A stretch of DNA of 8,513 nucleotides. Origin: Flavobacteriales bacterium (GTDB taxonomy: Bacteria; Bacteroidota; Bacteroidia; Flavobacteriales; UBA7312). Shown piece after piece: positions 1 through 6,496 of the stretch (position 1 is its first letter; every line of letters begins with the position of its first letter). The DNA is taken from contig PKDP01000103.1 of assembly GCA_002862585.1 (NCBI GenBank), forward strand, positions 1 through 8,513. Reading direction: 5' to 3'. The notes beneath the pieces are model-generated. The model did no database searches. It was given only the letters and a program-made list of their open reading frames with translations, and was not told the origin of the DNA. The position numbers and the translations under genes were made by a program.

Positions 1-1072
1 AGAGCCAAGGAAATAACTGTTGTTGTGGGACATCACCCTGATAGCCAACAACAATAGGAATATTATCTGACTGAAAATCCATTACCAAATCATAGTTAAT
101 CCTTACGCCATACTTGAATAGCATATCGGTTAAATTTAAATCATTGGGAATTGCCATTGAAAATGGTGAGTTACCCTTTAGGCTGTCCATATCCATAATT
201 ACTCCATCGATAAACCAAATGGTTTTCCCTCCATTCATTATGTATTGGTCTACAAGGAACTTATCAACCTTAGAAAAGCTTTGTGTCGGTTTAGCAATTA
301 TTAAAGCGTCGAACTTATTAAGTCTATTGAGTTGATTAAATAGGGAAGGAAAGCCATTAACGTCTAACTGATAGTCTTTTATGTTAGTTCTTTCAACATT
401 AAAATATTCTGATAAAGAACCCTTAACTTGACCTAATGAATGGGTAATATCAGCTGTTTCAGCTTCATTTAATTCATTATGACCATCTAGAAAAGCAATA
501 GAGGGTTTGTTATTGTTCATGAGCTTGAAAAGTGCATTTGTAAGCTCAAATTCAATGTCTTCGATTGAATTATTTAAAACATGTTCAGGATTTGTTCCAA
601 TTTGGTTTTGAAGAAGATTTAGCGATTGACTTCTTCCCTTGTAATAAACGATTGCACCAGGGAAAATTATCTGTTCACTATTACCAGTATTTTCTTGAAC
701 TTGTAGATTAGTAGGCTCAAGTCCATTTTCAGACAGTTCTCTAAACAATTTATTACGTTCATCGATGGAGCTAAAATCATTTGTATTGATGAATTCATAC
801 TCAATAAATGAAGAGTAATTTCTAAATTCATCTAAAATACTTTTAGTTGAATTCTTTAGTCTTATAAAGCCTGAAGGTAAGACGCCATCTAAATATACTT
901 TCACGTAGGCAATGTCATTCAATGACTTAACTACATCTTTAGTAGTATCGTTTAATGAATGCCTTTTTTCTTCAGTTAAGTCTAATCTAAAGAAGAAAAA
1001 ACTTGCCACAATATTTAAAAGAATAATTATGAGCATATTCAATAGTAGCTGTTTGTTCAAATATCCTTTCAT
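1..1072 (-). CDS. gldG: GldG, gliding motility ABC transporter auxiliary component (3' part outside window)
   Basis: GldG is the membrane-anchored auxiliary or substrate-binding-like component that works with the permease GldF and the ATPase GldA in an ABC complex needed for gliding in Flavobacterium johnsoniae. I translated this frame by hand from the ATG at 1072: 357 codons are open to the left edge with no stop. Residues about 9-28 form a hydrophobic N-terminal anchor, followed by DLTEEKRHSL (31-40), the family's typical motif just after the membrane segment. Further family-like stretches are IEDIEFELTNAL (170-181), SIAFLDGHNE (191-200), NGGKTIWFID (280-289) and the terminal PQQQLFPWL. Full-length GldG is about 550 residues, so about a third, including the expected C-terminal membrane helix, lies outside. 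Its ATG shares one base with the gldF stop (TGATG), which argues for coupled translation. Family assignment is from recall of GldG sequences; a nonmotile host would still be possible. Confidence 0.92.
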   Translation of the reverse strand, partial: MKGYLNKQLLLNMLIIILLNIVASFFFFRLDLTEEKRHSLNDTTKDVVKSLNDIAYVKVYLDGVLPSGFIRLKNSTKSILDEFRNYSSFIEYEFINTNDFSSIDERNKLFRELSENGLEPTNLQVQENTGNSEQIIFPGAIVYYKGRSQSLNLLQNQIGTNPEHVLNNSIEDIEFELTNALFKLMNNNKPSIAFLDGHNELNEAETADITHSLGQVKGSLSEYFNVERTNIKDYQLDVNGFPSLFNQLNRLNKFDALIIAKPTQSFSKVDKFLVDQYIMNGGKTIWFIDGVIMDMDSLKGNSPFSMAIPNDLNLTDMLFKYGVRINYDLVMDFQSDNIPIVVGYQGDVPQQQLFPWL

Positions 1073-1797
1073 CACTTGTTTCGTATTGAATGAATAGTTA
1101 GTAGTATGAACAATGCATTAAGAGACAAGAAGTATATGATGTCTCTACTATCAATAACTCCTTTGCTAAGGCTATTATAATGGTAATCAATGCCAATATA
1201 GTTTATGGCTAATTCTATTTTACCATTAGAGATTTCATTTGCAATTAAGTCAAAACCAAAGTAGAAAAAACTACAAATGATAATGGCTATTAAAAAAGAT
1301 GTAATTTGATTTTTGGTGGTTGATGAGGCAAATACTCCTATGGAAACAAATAAACTGGAAAGTAGTATAAGCCCAATGTATGAACCAATAATTCCTGCAG
1401 AGTCAACGTTTCCTATATTATCTGAAAGTTGGTATACGCTGTAATAATATACTAGAGTAGGAGCAATTGCCATTAGAGTAACAATAAGCCCTGAAAAATA
1501 CTTAGATAATACAAGTTTAGAATCTGATATAGGAAGAGTTTTAAGCCTTTCTATTGTCCCTTCCTTGTATTCGTCAGAAAATAACCGCATAGTAAGTGCT
1601 GGAATGAATATTATAAATAGAAATGGAGATAGACTAAAAAGTCCATCCATCTGTGCAAATCCAGAATTAATAATATTGAAATCTGATGAAATTATCCAAA
1701 GGAACGCACTATTAGCTAATAAAAAACTCAGAATGATGATTGTCCCTGAGGCGTGACTAAAGAATGTATTGAGTTCTTTTTTTAATAATGCAATCAT
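1072..1797 (-). CDS. gldF: GldF, gliding motility ABC transporter permease
   Basis: This is an integral membrane permease of the ABC-2 type, the partner of GldG and of GldA, which is not in this window. The 241 residues match the usual GldF length. About six hydrophobic segments are visible, near 17-37, 53-70, 102-122, 135-158, 165-183 and 219-237. The first cytoplasmic loop carries TMRLFSDEYKEGTIERL (69-85), the conserved permease motif with the acidic-glycine core EGTIE, followed by LPIS and LSKYFSG, as in other GldF proteins. The protein begins with the typical amphipathic MIALLKKELNTFF. The ATG at 1797 lies 10 bases after the stop of the upstream small gene, and the TGA shares one base with the gldG start, so the three genes are almost certainly one transcript. 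The cargo of the transporter is not known. No Shine-Dalgarno sequence is evident, as usual in Bacteroidota. Confidence 0.95.
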   Translation of the reverse strand: MIALLKKELNTFFSHASGTIIILSFLLANSAFLWIISSDFNIINSGFAQMDGLFSLSPFLFIIFIPALTMRLFSDEYKEGTIERLKTLPISDSKLVLSKYFSGLIVTLMAIAPTLVYYYSVYQLSDNIGNVDSAGIIGSYIGLILLSSLFVSIGVFASSTTKNQITSFLIAIIICSFFYFGFDLIANEISNGKIELAINYIGIDYHYNSLSKGVIDSRDIIYFLSLNALFILLTIHSIRNK

Positions 1798-1807
1798 TAG
1801 ACAAATA

Positions 1808-2095
1808 TTATAAAATCTCGATAAGACTCCAAGCCATTGGCTTATTATTAAACAGTAATTTTACTTTACTCCAAACAGAATTAAAAAAATCAGAATTCCT
1901 GTAAGAATTTAGGTGATTTTCACTTTTCCAAAAACTATGGGTAAAAAATGTGCAATCATCATTTACATCTTGAAGTAGGGTAACAGATTCACAACCATCA
2001 AAAGTTAAAATTTGACTTTTATTATTTTCAAAGAATTGCTTAAATTCATCTACTTTATTCGGCTTTATCTCAAGCTTTACTATTCGTTTAATCAT
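1808..2095 (-). CDS. Antibiotic biosynthesis monooxygenase-like (ABM) small dimeric alpha/beta-barrel protein
   Basis: A 95-residue protein of the ABM / dimeric ferredoxin-like superfamily. The order of elements fits: a first strand MIKRIVKLEIKP (1-12), a helix VDEFKQFFENNKSQI (15-29), the FDGCESVTLLQD strand (32-43), the strand TFFTHSFWKSENHLNSYRNS (49-68), and a C-terminal helix and strand ending in KPMAWSLIEIL. The segment W-x-SENHLNSYRNS followed by FFNSVWSKVK and KPMAWS is typical of a Bacteroidota subgroup often labelled putative quinol monooxygenase; the substrate is unknown. I chose the ATG at 2095, which overlaps the upstream gene by 8 bases; a TTG at 2104 in frame would add three residues (17-base overlap) but is less likely. 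No membrane segment or signal peptide is visible. The gene lies between the DUF62 gene and gldF, so it is co-transcribed with both, but nothing in it shows a role in gliding. Confidence 0.85.
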   Translation of the reverse strand: MIKRIVKLEIKPNKVDEFKQFFENNKSQILTFDGCESVTLLQDVNDDCTFFTHSFWKSENHLNSYRNSDFFNSVWSKVKLLFNNKPMAWSLIEIL

Positions 2096-2876
2096 AGAAT
2101 TCAATTCTTACAGTATCATTTATTTCTAGCCCCATTAGTGATGAGGCTGAGCCCATATTAAGCGAAATAGTAAGGTTACCAGTAGAAATAAACATAGCAA
2201 GTGCATCGCCTAACGGAACTTCATTGTATTTCTTTTTAATGCTGCTAAGCGAGTAATGTTCTCTATTGCCTAAATGTATTGAGTATTTTCTTCCCTTAGC
2301 TACCTCATTGAATATGCTTTGATTTATATTAGTAATTGCATTTCCATAATGGTCAATATGAACAATTGATCCACGAATGCTATTTCTTTCATGTAAGGGA
2401 ACTAGTTTTGAGCTTTTATTCATGAAATCAGCGGCTGGCGAGCCAATGAGTTCAAGTGTGCCGCCACGAGCAATATGGCAGGCAGCTTTTACAAAAACAT
2501 CATTTATGGGAAAGTTTTCATTATCGGAATCCATAGATGTTGTAATGTGAACAATTTTATCGGGCTTTATATCTAATAACAATGAGAACAAACCGTTATC
2601 GGTACCAATAAAAAAATGTTCATCTGCATATACTGCAATATGAGGTGTTTTTTCATTAGACTCGGCATTTACACCTATAATGTGGATACTTCCAGGAGGG
2701 AAATCTTTATAAACATTTTTTATTACAAATGCAGCGTGTAAGACGTTGAAAGTCGGAATGTTATGACTAATATCAATAATATTCACCGACTCTAATTGCC
2801 TCAGTATGTTAGCTTTAACAGCACTAACATAGTGATCCGTATTGCCCAAGTCTGTGGTAAGTGTAATTATTGGCAT
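2088..2876 (-). CDS. SAM hydroxide adenosyltransferase-like protein (DUF62, fluorinase/chlorinase superfamily)
   Basis: Members of this family split S-adenosylmethionine with water to adenosine and methionine; relatives are the SAM-dependent fluorinase and chlorinase. The 262-residue length and two-domain order fit. Visible family motifs are ITLTTDLGNTDHYVSAVK (4-21), DISHNIP (35-41), GTDNGLFS (91-98) and, at the start of the C-terminal domain, IVHIDHYGNAITNI (171-184). Compared from memory with the Pyrococcus protein, whose Asp68-Arg75-His127 triad activates water, the equivalent sites here look like Asn70, Thr77 and Pro123 (GVNAESNEKT and NFPINDVF). The ligand-binding motifs remain, so SAM or adenosine binding is plausible but the hydrolytic activity is uncertain. 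The ATG at 2876 gives the conserved N-terminus, and it is the first gene of the minus-strand operon, 106 bases from divergent phoH. The 3' end overlaps the next gene. Family is confident, activity is not. Confidence 0.9.
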   Translation of the reverse strand: MPIITLTTDLGNTDHYVSAVKANILRQLESVNIIDISHNIPTFNVLHAAFVIKNVYKDFPPGSIHIIGVNAESNEKTPHIAVYADEHFFIGTDNGLFSLLLDIKPDKIVHITTSMDSDNENFPINDVFVKAACHIARGGTLELIGSPAADFMNKSSKLVPLHERNSIRGSIVHIDHYGNAITNINQSIFNEVAKGRKYSIHLGNREHYSLSSIKKKYNEVPLGDALAMFISTGNLTISLNMGSASSLMGLEINDTVRIEFYD

Positions 2877-2982
2877 AATGTTGATAAATTAATCCAAATA
2901 TTTATCACAAAAGTTGTTATTTTGTCATTCCAAAAGTAAGTATAAATTTAATGGATTCGAACATAATATTCAAGTACAATAA
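2877..2982. promoter_or_regulatory. Divergent intergenic region between the DUF62-gldFG operon and phoH-purC
   Basis: This AT-rich gap separates two gene starts facing away from each other, so it should hold a promoter for each operon. No strong hairpin, operator-like palindrome or riboswitch-like structure was seen by eye. The minus-strand promoter could not be placed: TTTG-like boxes occur, but none has a good TAnnTTTG at the usual distance. Confidence 0.6.
2921..2950 (+). promoter_or_regulatory. Candidate Bacteroidota-type promoter for phoH-purC
   Basis: TTTG at 2921-2924 is followed after 18 bases by TAAATTTA at 2943-2950, which matches the phylum's TAnnTTTG -7 element at all but the last base. 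The known consensus is TTTG or TTG, about 17-23 bases, TAnnTTTG. Transcription would start near 2957, leaving a leader of about 25 bases before the phoH ATG at 2983. This is a pattern match in AT-rich DNA, so chance similarity is a real possibility. Confidence 0.35.
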
Positions 2983-3924
2983 ATGGGTGAAAAAATAATT
3001 GATTTAAAAGGAGTAAATCCTATTGATATTTATGGCACTAACAACAAGACCTTGTTGTTCATACTTGATTTTTTTCCTAAAGTAAAAGTTGTTGCTAGGG
3101 GAAATACCTTGAAACTTATTGGTGATGATGAATCTGTTAATTATTTTGAATCAAAGTTCAAACTTATGTTGGCTTATTTTTCAAAATATCAACGGTTGAC
3201 TAATAGCAATATTGAACGGATTATTTTAGAAGACAGTGTTGTTCTAGAAGGTAATAACGAAATACTTGTTCACGGTACTCATGGACGAATTATTAAGGCA
3301 AGAACTACCAATCAGAGAAAAATGGTAGAAGAGTCTTTAAAAAATGATATGATATTTGCTGTTGGTCCTGCAGGAACAGGTAAAACCTATACTGCTGTTG
3401 CCATTGCTGTAAAAGCCCTGAAAAATAAAGAGGTAAAACGTATTATTCTTTCTAGGCCAGCAGTAGAAGCAGGTGAGAATTTAGGTTTTTTACCTGGTGA
3501 CCTTAAAGAAAAGCTAGACCCGTACTTACAACCATTATACGATGCTTTAAGGGATATGATTCCATCTGAAAAGCTAAACGAATATATTGATAACAGAATA
3601 ATAGAAATTGCACCTCTTGCGTTTATGCGAGGGCGTACATTAGATAATGCATTTGTGATATTAGATGAGGCTCAAAACTCTACTAAGCAACAGATGAAAA
3701 TGTTTCTGACTAGAATGGGTAGAGCTGCAAAGTTCATCATTACTGGTGATGAAACACAAATTGATTTACCACAGAAGCAGCCTTCTGGTCTTTTAGAAGC
3801 ATTACACATTCTAAAAGGGGTAAAGGGTATAAGTGTTATAAAACTTGATGACAAGGACGTCATTCGCCATGAATTAGTTAAAAAAATTATTAAAGCGTAC
3901 AAAGTAAAACAAGAACAAAAATGA
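2983..3924 (+). CDS. phoH: PhoH family P-loop ATPase (PhoL/YbeZ type)
   Basis: A cytoplasmic P-loop NTPase of the PhoH/YbeZ group, which is linked to RNA metabolism and in many bacteria to the rRNA maturation factor YbeY. The 313 residues are the normal length. The N-terminal part (1-100) contains the small alpha/beta domain typical of PhoL proteins. Then come TTNQRKMVE (108-116), the Walker A motif GPAGTGKT (128-135), SRPAVEAGENLGFLPGD (157-173), MRGRTL (215-220), Walker B VILDEAQN (225-232), FLTRMG (241-246) and TGDETQIDLP (254-263). All key residues are present, so it should be active. The ATG at 2983 is the first in-frame start after the divergent promoter region. The stop overlaps the purC start by four bases (ATGA), so translation of the two is probably coupled. 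ybeY is not in the window. The old name PhoH (phosphate starvation) does not prove phosphate regulation here. Confidence 0.96.
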   Translation: MGEKIIDLKGVNPIDIYGTNNKTLLFILDFFPKVKVVARGNTLKLIGDDESVNYFESKFKLMLAYFSKYQRLTNSNIERIILEDSVVLEGNNEILVHGTHGRIIKARTTNQRKMVEESLKNDMIFAVGPAGTGKTYTAVAIAVKALKNKEVKRIILSRPAVEAGENLGFLPGDLKEKLDPYLQPLYDALRDMIPSEKLNEYIDNRIIEIAPLAFMRGRTLDNAFVILDEAQNSTKQQMKMFLTRMGRAAKFIITGDETQIDLPQKQPSGLLEALHILKGVKGISVIKLDDKDVIRHELVKKIIKAYKVKQEQK

Positions 3925-4868
3925 GTAATGTAATTATTAAAACAGATTTTAATTTTCCAAACCAAACTCACCTATACAAAGGTAAAGTGAGAGACGTTTA
4001 TTCAATAGGAGAAAACCAATTGGTAATGATAGCTTCAGATAGAATTTCTGCTTTTGACCATGTATTACCGCAAGGCATCCCTTATAAAGGGCAAGTGTTG
4101 AGTCAAATTGCATCTAAATTTTTAGATGCTACAGCTGATATAGTTCCAAATTGGAAAGAAGCAACTCCAGATCCTTCTGTTACAGTTGGAAAAAGATGTG
4201 AGCCATTCAAAGTTGAAATGGTTATCAGAGGTTATCTAACTGGTCATGCCTGGAGAGAATACAGAGACGGTAAGCGAATGCTTTGTGGAGTACCAATGCC
4301 TGACGGAATGGTTGAAAATCAAAAATTCGAGGAAGCAATTATTACTCCAACCACAAAAGCTGAAGTAGGTCATGATGAGGATATTTCTAGAGAAGAAATT
4401 TTAGCTCAGGGTCTAGTTTCCGAAGCTGATTATGTTCTTCTAGAAAAATATACAAAAGAATTATTTGAGAGAGGTACTGAAATTGCAAAGGAAAAAGGTT
4501 TGATTTTAGTAGATACTAAGTATGAATTTGGAAAAGATTCTAATGGTGTAATCAATCTTATTGATGAAATCCATACGCCAGACTCATCTAGATATTTTTA
4601 CATTAATGGTTACAAAGAAAATCTTGAAGCTGGTAACCCTCAAAAGCAATTATCCAAAGAGTTTGTTAGACAATGGCTTATTGAAAATGGTTTTCAAGGC
4701 AAGGATGGTCAAAGTATTCCTGAAATGAGTCCAGAATTTTGTAATTCTGTATCAGAAAGATATATCGAATTGTTTGAGCATATTACTGGTGACAAATTCA
4801 TTAAAGAAGACGTTTCGGACGTTCTCAATAGAGTTGAAAGTAATATCAACAACTATTTAAATCAATAA
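3921..4868 (+). CDS. purC: PurC, phosphoribosylaminoimidazole-succinocarboxamide (SAICAR) synthase
   Basis: PurC joins CAIR and aspartate using ATP to give SAICAR, a late step of de novo purine synthesis in the cytoplasm. The 315 residues correspond to the longer form of the enzyme common in Bacteroidota and fungi rather than the roughly 240-residue E. coli form. Diagnostic segments are YKGKVRDVYSIG (19-30), the ATP-binding SDRISAFDHVLPQGIPYKG (39-57), VIRGYLTGHAWREY (101-114), TKAEVGHDEDIS (145-156), LVDTKYEFG (196-204) and LIDEIHTPDSSRYF (213-226), with the DEIHTPDSSR region holding substrate and metal contacts. All look intact. The start at 3921 lies inside the phoH stop. No other pur gene is adjacent, so purC is here part of a two-gene operon with phoH and not of a purine cluster. 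The operon ends at a strong hairpin directly after the stop. No purine riboswitch is visible. Confidence 0.98.
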   Translation: MSNVIIKTDFNFPNQTHLYKGKVRDVYSIGENQLVMIASDRISAFDHVLPQGIPYKGQVLSQIASKFLDATADIVPNWKEATPDPSVTVGKRCEPFKVEMVIRGYLTGHAWREYRDGKRMLCGVPMPDGMVENQKFEEAIITPTTKAEVGHDEDISREEILAQGLVSEADYVLLEKYTKELFERGTEIAKEKGLILVDTKYEFGKDSNGVINLIDEIHTPDSSRYFYINGYKENLEAGNPQKQLSKEFVRQWLIENGFQGKDGQSIPEMSPEFCNSVSERYIELFEHITGDKFIKEDVSDVLNRVESNINNYLNQ

Positions 4869-4869
4869 T

Positions 4870-4895
4870 AAAAAGCCCCGCTAAGGGGCTTTTTT
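4870..4895. terminator. Bidirectional intrinsic terminator between purC and the pirin gene
   Basis: AAAAAGCCCC (4870-4879) pairs perfectly with GGGGCTTTTT (4885-4894) around the 5-base loop GCTAA, giving a 10-bp stem. On the plus strand the T run follows the GC core and ends purC transcription. On the minus strand the mirrored A/T tract gives another T run, so it can also end the pirin transcript. The TAA stop of the pirin gene (4896-4894) lies at the edge of the stem. Confidence 0.9.
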
Positions 4896-5613
4896 AGTAT
4901 ACAGGGTATGAAGTTGTAATCGGGGACTTGATGCAAAGTAATCGACCTTTACTTATAACATCAAATGTTACAGAAGACTCGTCTTCAATGATAAAGAAAT
5001 CATCTGTACTGGCATGTATTGATTCATTTTTGACTTCTCCCTCGATTATGTAGATAGAATAGTATAATTCATCTTCAAAATGCAATTCAAAAGACTCCTT
5101 ATCGAATTCTATAAAATCTATTTTTATACCTTCTGCTTCAAGTTGTATAGGTGATTTGTTACCTACAACAGTTGTTTTATTTCCATTCTTTGGAAGATCA
5201 CTGTGTTGAACATCAATGTATTTAGCCTCTTGCTGTAATGTTTTTCTTAAATCTGGGTTAAACCAAATTTGAAAAATTGATGTATCTTTTTTCATCGCTT
5301 CAGCATGTGATATTCCTCCACCAGCTTGAATAAGCTGAACGTCTCCTTTTTTAAGAGTAATCCATTTTTTTAATAGGGTATCGTAATGAATAATTTCCCC
5401 TTCAAGAACTATAGACATTATTTCAAATCCTTTATGGGGGTGTAAGCCAATAACACTATCTTTCTTTGCAGAGGCATGTGCCCAGTAAAAAATATTAGAA
5501 TAAGGTTTTAAACCCCCACCGTCTTGAGGGAAACCAATGGGCTTATTTTCAATAATTTCTCCATTATTGAATTCTCCATAGGCCTGTTGAGATTTAGTGA
5601 AAAGATTTATCAT
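4894..5613 (-). CDS. Pirin family protein (cupin; YhhW-like)
   Basis: Pirins are bicupin proteins with a metal in the N-terminal domain; some, such as E. coli YhhW and human pirin, show quercetin 2,3-dioxygenase activity in vitro, and the cellular role is mostly unknown. The 239 residues match the family. The first cupin motif is IGLHPHKGFEIMSIVLEGEIIHYD (55-78) and the second QAGGGISHAEAM (96-107), which put His58, His60, His103 and Glu105 at the four metal-ligand positions, so the metal site is intact. QIWFNP (115-120) is also typical. The C-terminal cupin (about 150-239) has no visible metal ligands, as usual. The ATG at 5613 is the obvious start. The gene is a single unit: it faces purC with a shared terminator and is divergent from a small unknown gene. 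No Shine-Dalgarno sequence or clear promoter was identified. The quercetinase label would be an over-call. Confidence 0.93.
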   Translation of the reverse strand: MINLFTKSQQAYGEFNNGEIIENKPIGFPQDGGGLKPYSNIFYWAHASAKKDSVIGLHPHKGFEIMSIVLEGEIIHYDTLLKKWITLKKGDVQLIQAGGGISHAEAMKKDTSIFQIWFNPDLRKTLQQEAKYIDVQHSDLPKNGNKTTVVGNKSPIQLEAEGIKIDFIEFDKESFELHFEDELYYSIYIIEGEVKNESIHASTDDFFIIEDESSVTFDVISKGRLLCIKSPITTSYPVY

Positions 5614-5616
5614 ATT

Positions 5617-5647
5617 TTTGTAGTCAAGTTGAGTACAAATATCTTAA
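5617..5647 (+). promoter_or_regulatory. Weak candidate promoter for the 61-residue gene
   Basis: TTTG at 5617-5620 is followed after 19 bases by TATCTTAA at 5640-5647, which keeps the TA and two T positions of TAnnTTTG but misses two bases. Spacing and distance to the ATG at 5669 are right for Bacteroidota, but the match is poor. The -33 box lies within 10 bases of the pirin start codon on the other strand. Confidence 0.2.
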
Positions 5648-5668
5648 TAAACATTTAAAAAGTCCATT

Positions 5669-5854
5669 ATGAAAAAGATAAGAACGGTTAATAAGCGTGA
5701 AATAGAGGAACTAGAAGAGCCTGTTGAGTTAAAACTTATTACAAAATGTCCTGCAAAATGGATACTTATTGATGAAGAGACTGGTCAGGTTTACAGAGGA
5801 TCTAATTCTACTGAAGTTGGTAAGATGTGGGAATTAATTCGTCCCCAAAAGTAA
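5669..5854 (+). CDS. Small hypothetical protein, 61 residues
   Basis: I do not recognise this protein. It has a basic start (MKKIRTVNKR), an acidic patch (EIEELEEPVEL, 11-21), then ITKCPAKWILIDEETGQVYRG (24-44), which reads like two beta strands around a DEETG turn, and a short helix-like end EVGKMWELIRPQK. There is one cysteine, and no signal peptide or membrane segment, so a small soluble cytoplasmic protein is expected. Reasons to believe it is real: it fills the gap between two genes almost exactly, starts 55 bases from the divergent pirin start, ends 3 bases before the convergent yggS stop, and its composition is protein-like and not low-complexity. The WILIDEETGQVYRG pattern is loosely reminiscent of small phage or nucleic-acid-associated proteins, but that is only an impression. 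No ribosome binding site is visible. Confidence 0.65.
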   Translation: MKKIRTVNKREIEELEEPVELKLITKCPAKWILIDEETGQVYRGSNSTEVGKMWELIRPQK

Positions 5855-5857
5855 AGT

Positions 5858-6496
5858 TTACCTTTCCCCAAATATGGAGGAACCAATTCTTACCATATTA
5901 CTTCCTTCTTCTATGGCAATTGAGTAATCTCCACTCATACCCATTGATAGTATTGAAAAATTAGGCTGACTTTCTTTTAGCTCATCATAACTATCTTTCA
6001 GGTACTTAAATTCTTTTCTTACTTGATTCTTATTATCTGTGTATGTTGCCATTCCCATAAGTCCTACAATTGACACATTAGGGAAATCAGTTTTAAGAAT
6101 TTCAATAACACCATCTTTATCTAGACCGAATTTACTTTCTTCTTGAGCTATATGTACTTGAAGTAGACAGGTAATAACTCTATTGTTTTGCTTGGCTCTT
6201 TTGTTAATTTCTTTAATTAGTTTTTTTGAATCAACTGCATGGATAAGACTAACGAAAGGAGCAATATATTTTACCTTGTTAGTCTGCAGATGACCAATCA
6301 TGTGCCATTCGATATCTTTAGGAAGTGATTCCTCTTTTTCAACGAGTTCTTGAACTTTATTTTCTCCAAAAATACGTTGACCAGCTCCGTAAGCTTCTAT
6401 TATCAACTCATTAGGTTTAGTTTTGGAAACTGCTACTAAATGAACGTTGTCAGCTAAGTGTTTTTGTAAATGAAGTATATTATTTTTTACAGACAT
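5858..6496 (-). CDS. yggS: YggS/PROSC family pyridoxal 5'-phosphate homeostasis protein
   Basis: YggS-type proteins (PLPBP in humans) bind pyridoxal phosphate and keep its free pool in balance; they have the alanine-racemase-like TIM barrel but no known enzymatic activity. With the ATG at 6496 the protein has 212 residues, slightly shorter than E. coli YggS. The PLP-binding lysine is Lys25 in LVAVSKTKP (20-28). Other signature segments are FGENKVQE (43-50), WHMIGHLQTNK (64-74), SMGMSGDYSIAIEEGSNMVRIG (184-205) and SSIFGER at the end, which together form the phosphate-binding site. A TTG three bases upstream is also in frame, but the ATG shares one base with the DUF1015 stop (TGATG), the same coupling seen between gldF and gldG. 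It is the last gene of the serA operon, ending 3 bases from a convergent small gene, with no obvious hairpin between them. Confidence 0.95.
   Translation of the reverse strand: MSVKNNILHLQKHLADNVHLVAVSKTKPNELIIEAYGAGQRIFGENKVQELVEKEESLPKDIEWHMIGHLQTNKVKYIAPFVSLIHAVDSKKLIKEINKRAKQNNRVITCLLQVHIAQEESKFGLDKDGVIEILKTDFPNVSIVGLMGMATYTDNKNQVRKEFKYLKDSYDELKESQPNFSILSMGMSGDYSIAIEEGSNMVRIGSSIFGER

Noticed and set aside
114..335. Plus-strand open frame opposite gldG
   Set aside because: The minus-strand frame here continues GldG with family motifs throughout; the plus-strand translation is a shadow.
3672..3971. Minus-strand open frame opposite phoH and the purC start
   Set aside because: It lies across two firmly identified genes in the other direction and the predicted protein has no recognisable features.
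5851..5861. Palindrome GTAAA-G-TTTAC at the junction of the small gene and yggS, considered as a terminator
   Set aside because: The arms are five AT-rich pairs with a one-base centre and no following T run, so it cannot form a stable terminator; probably chance.
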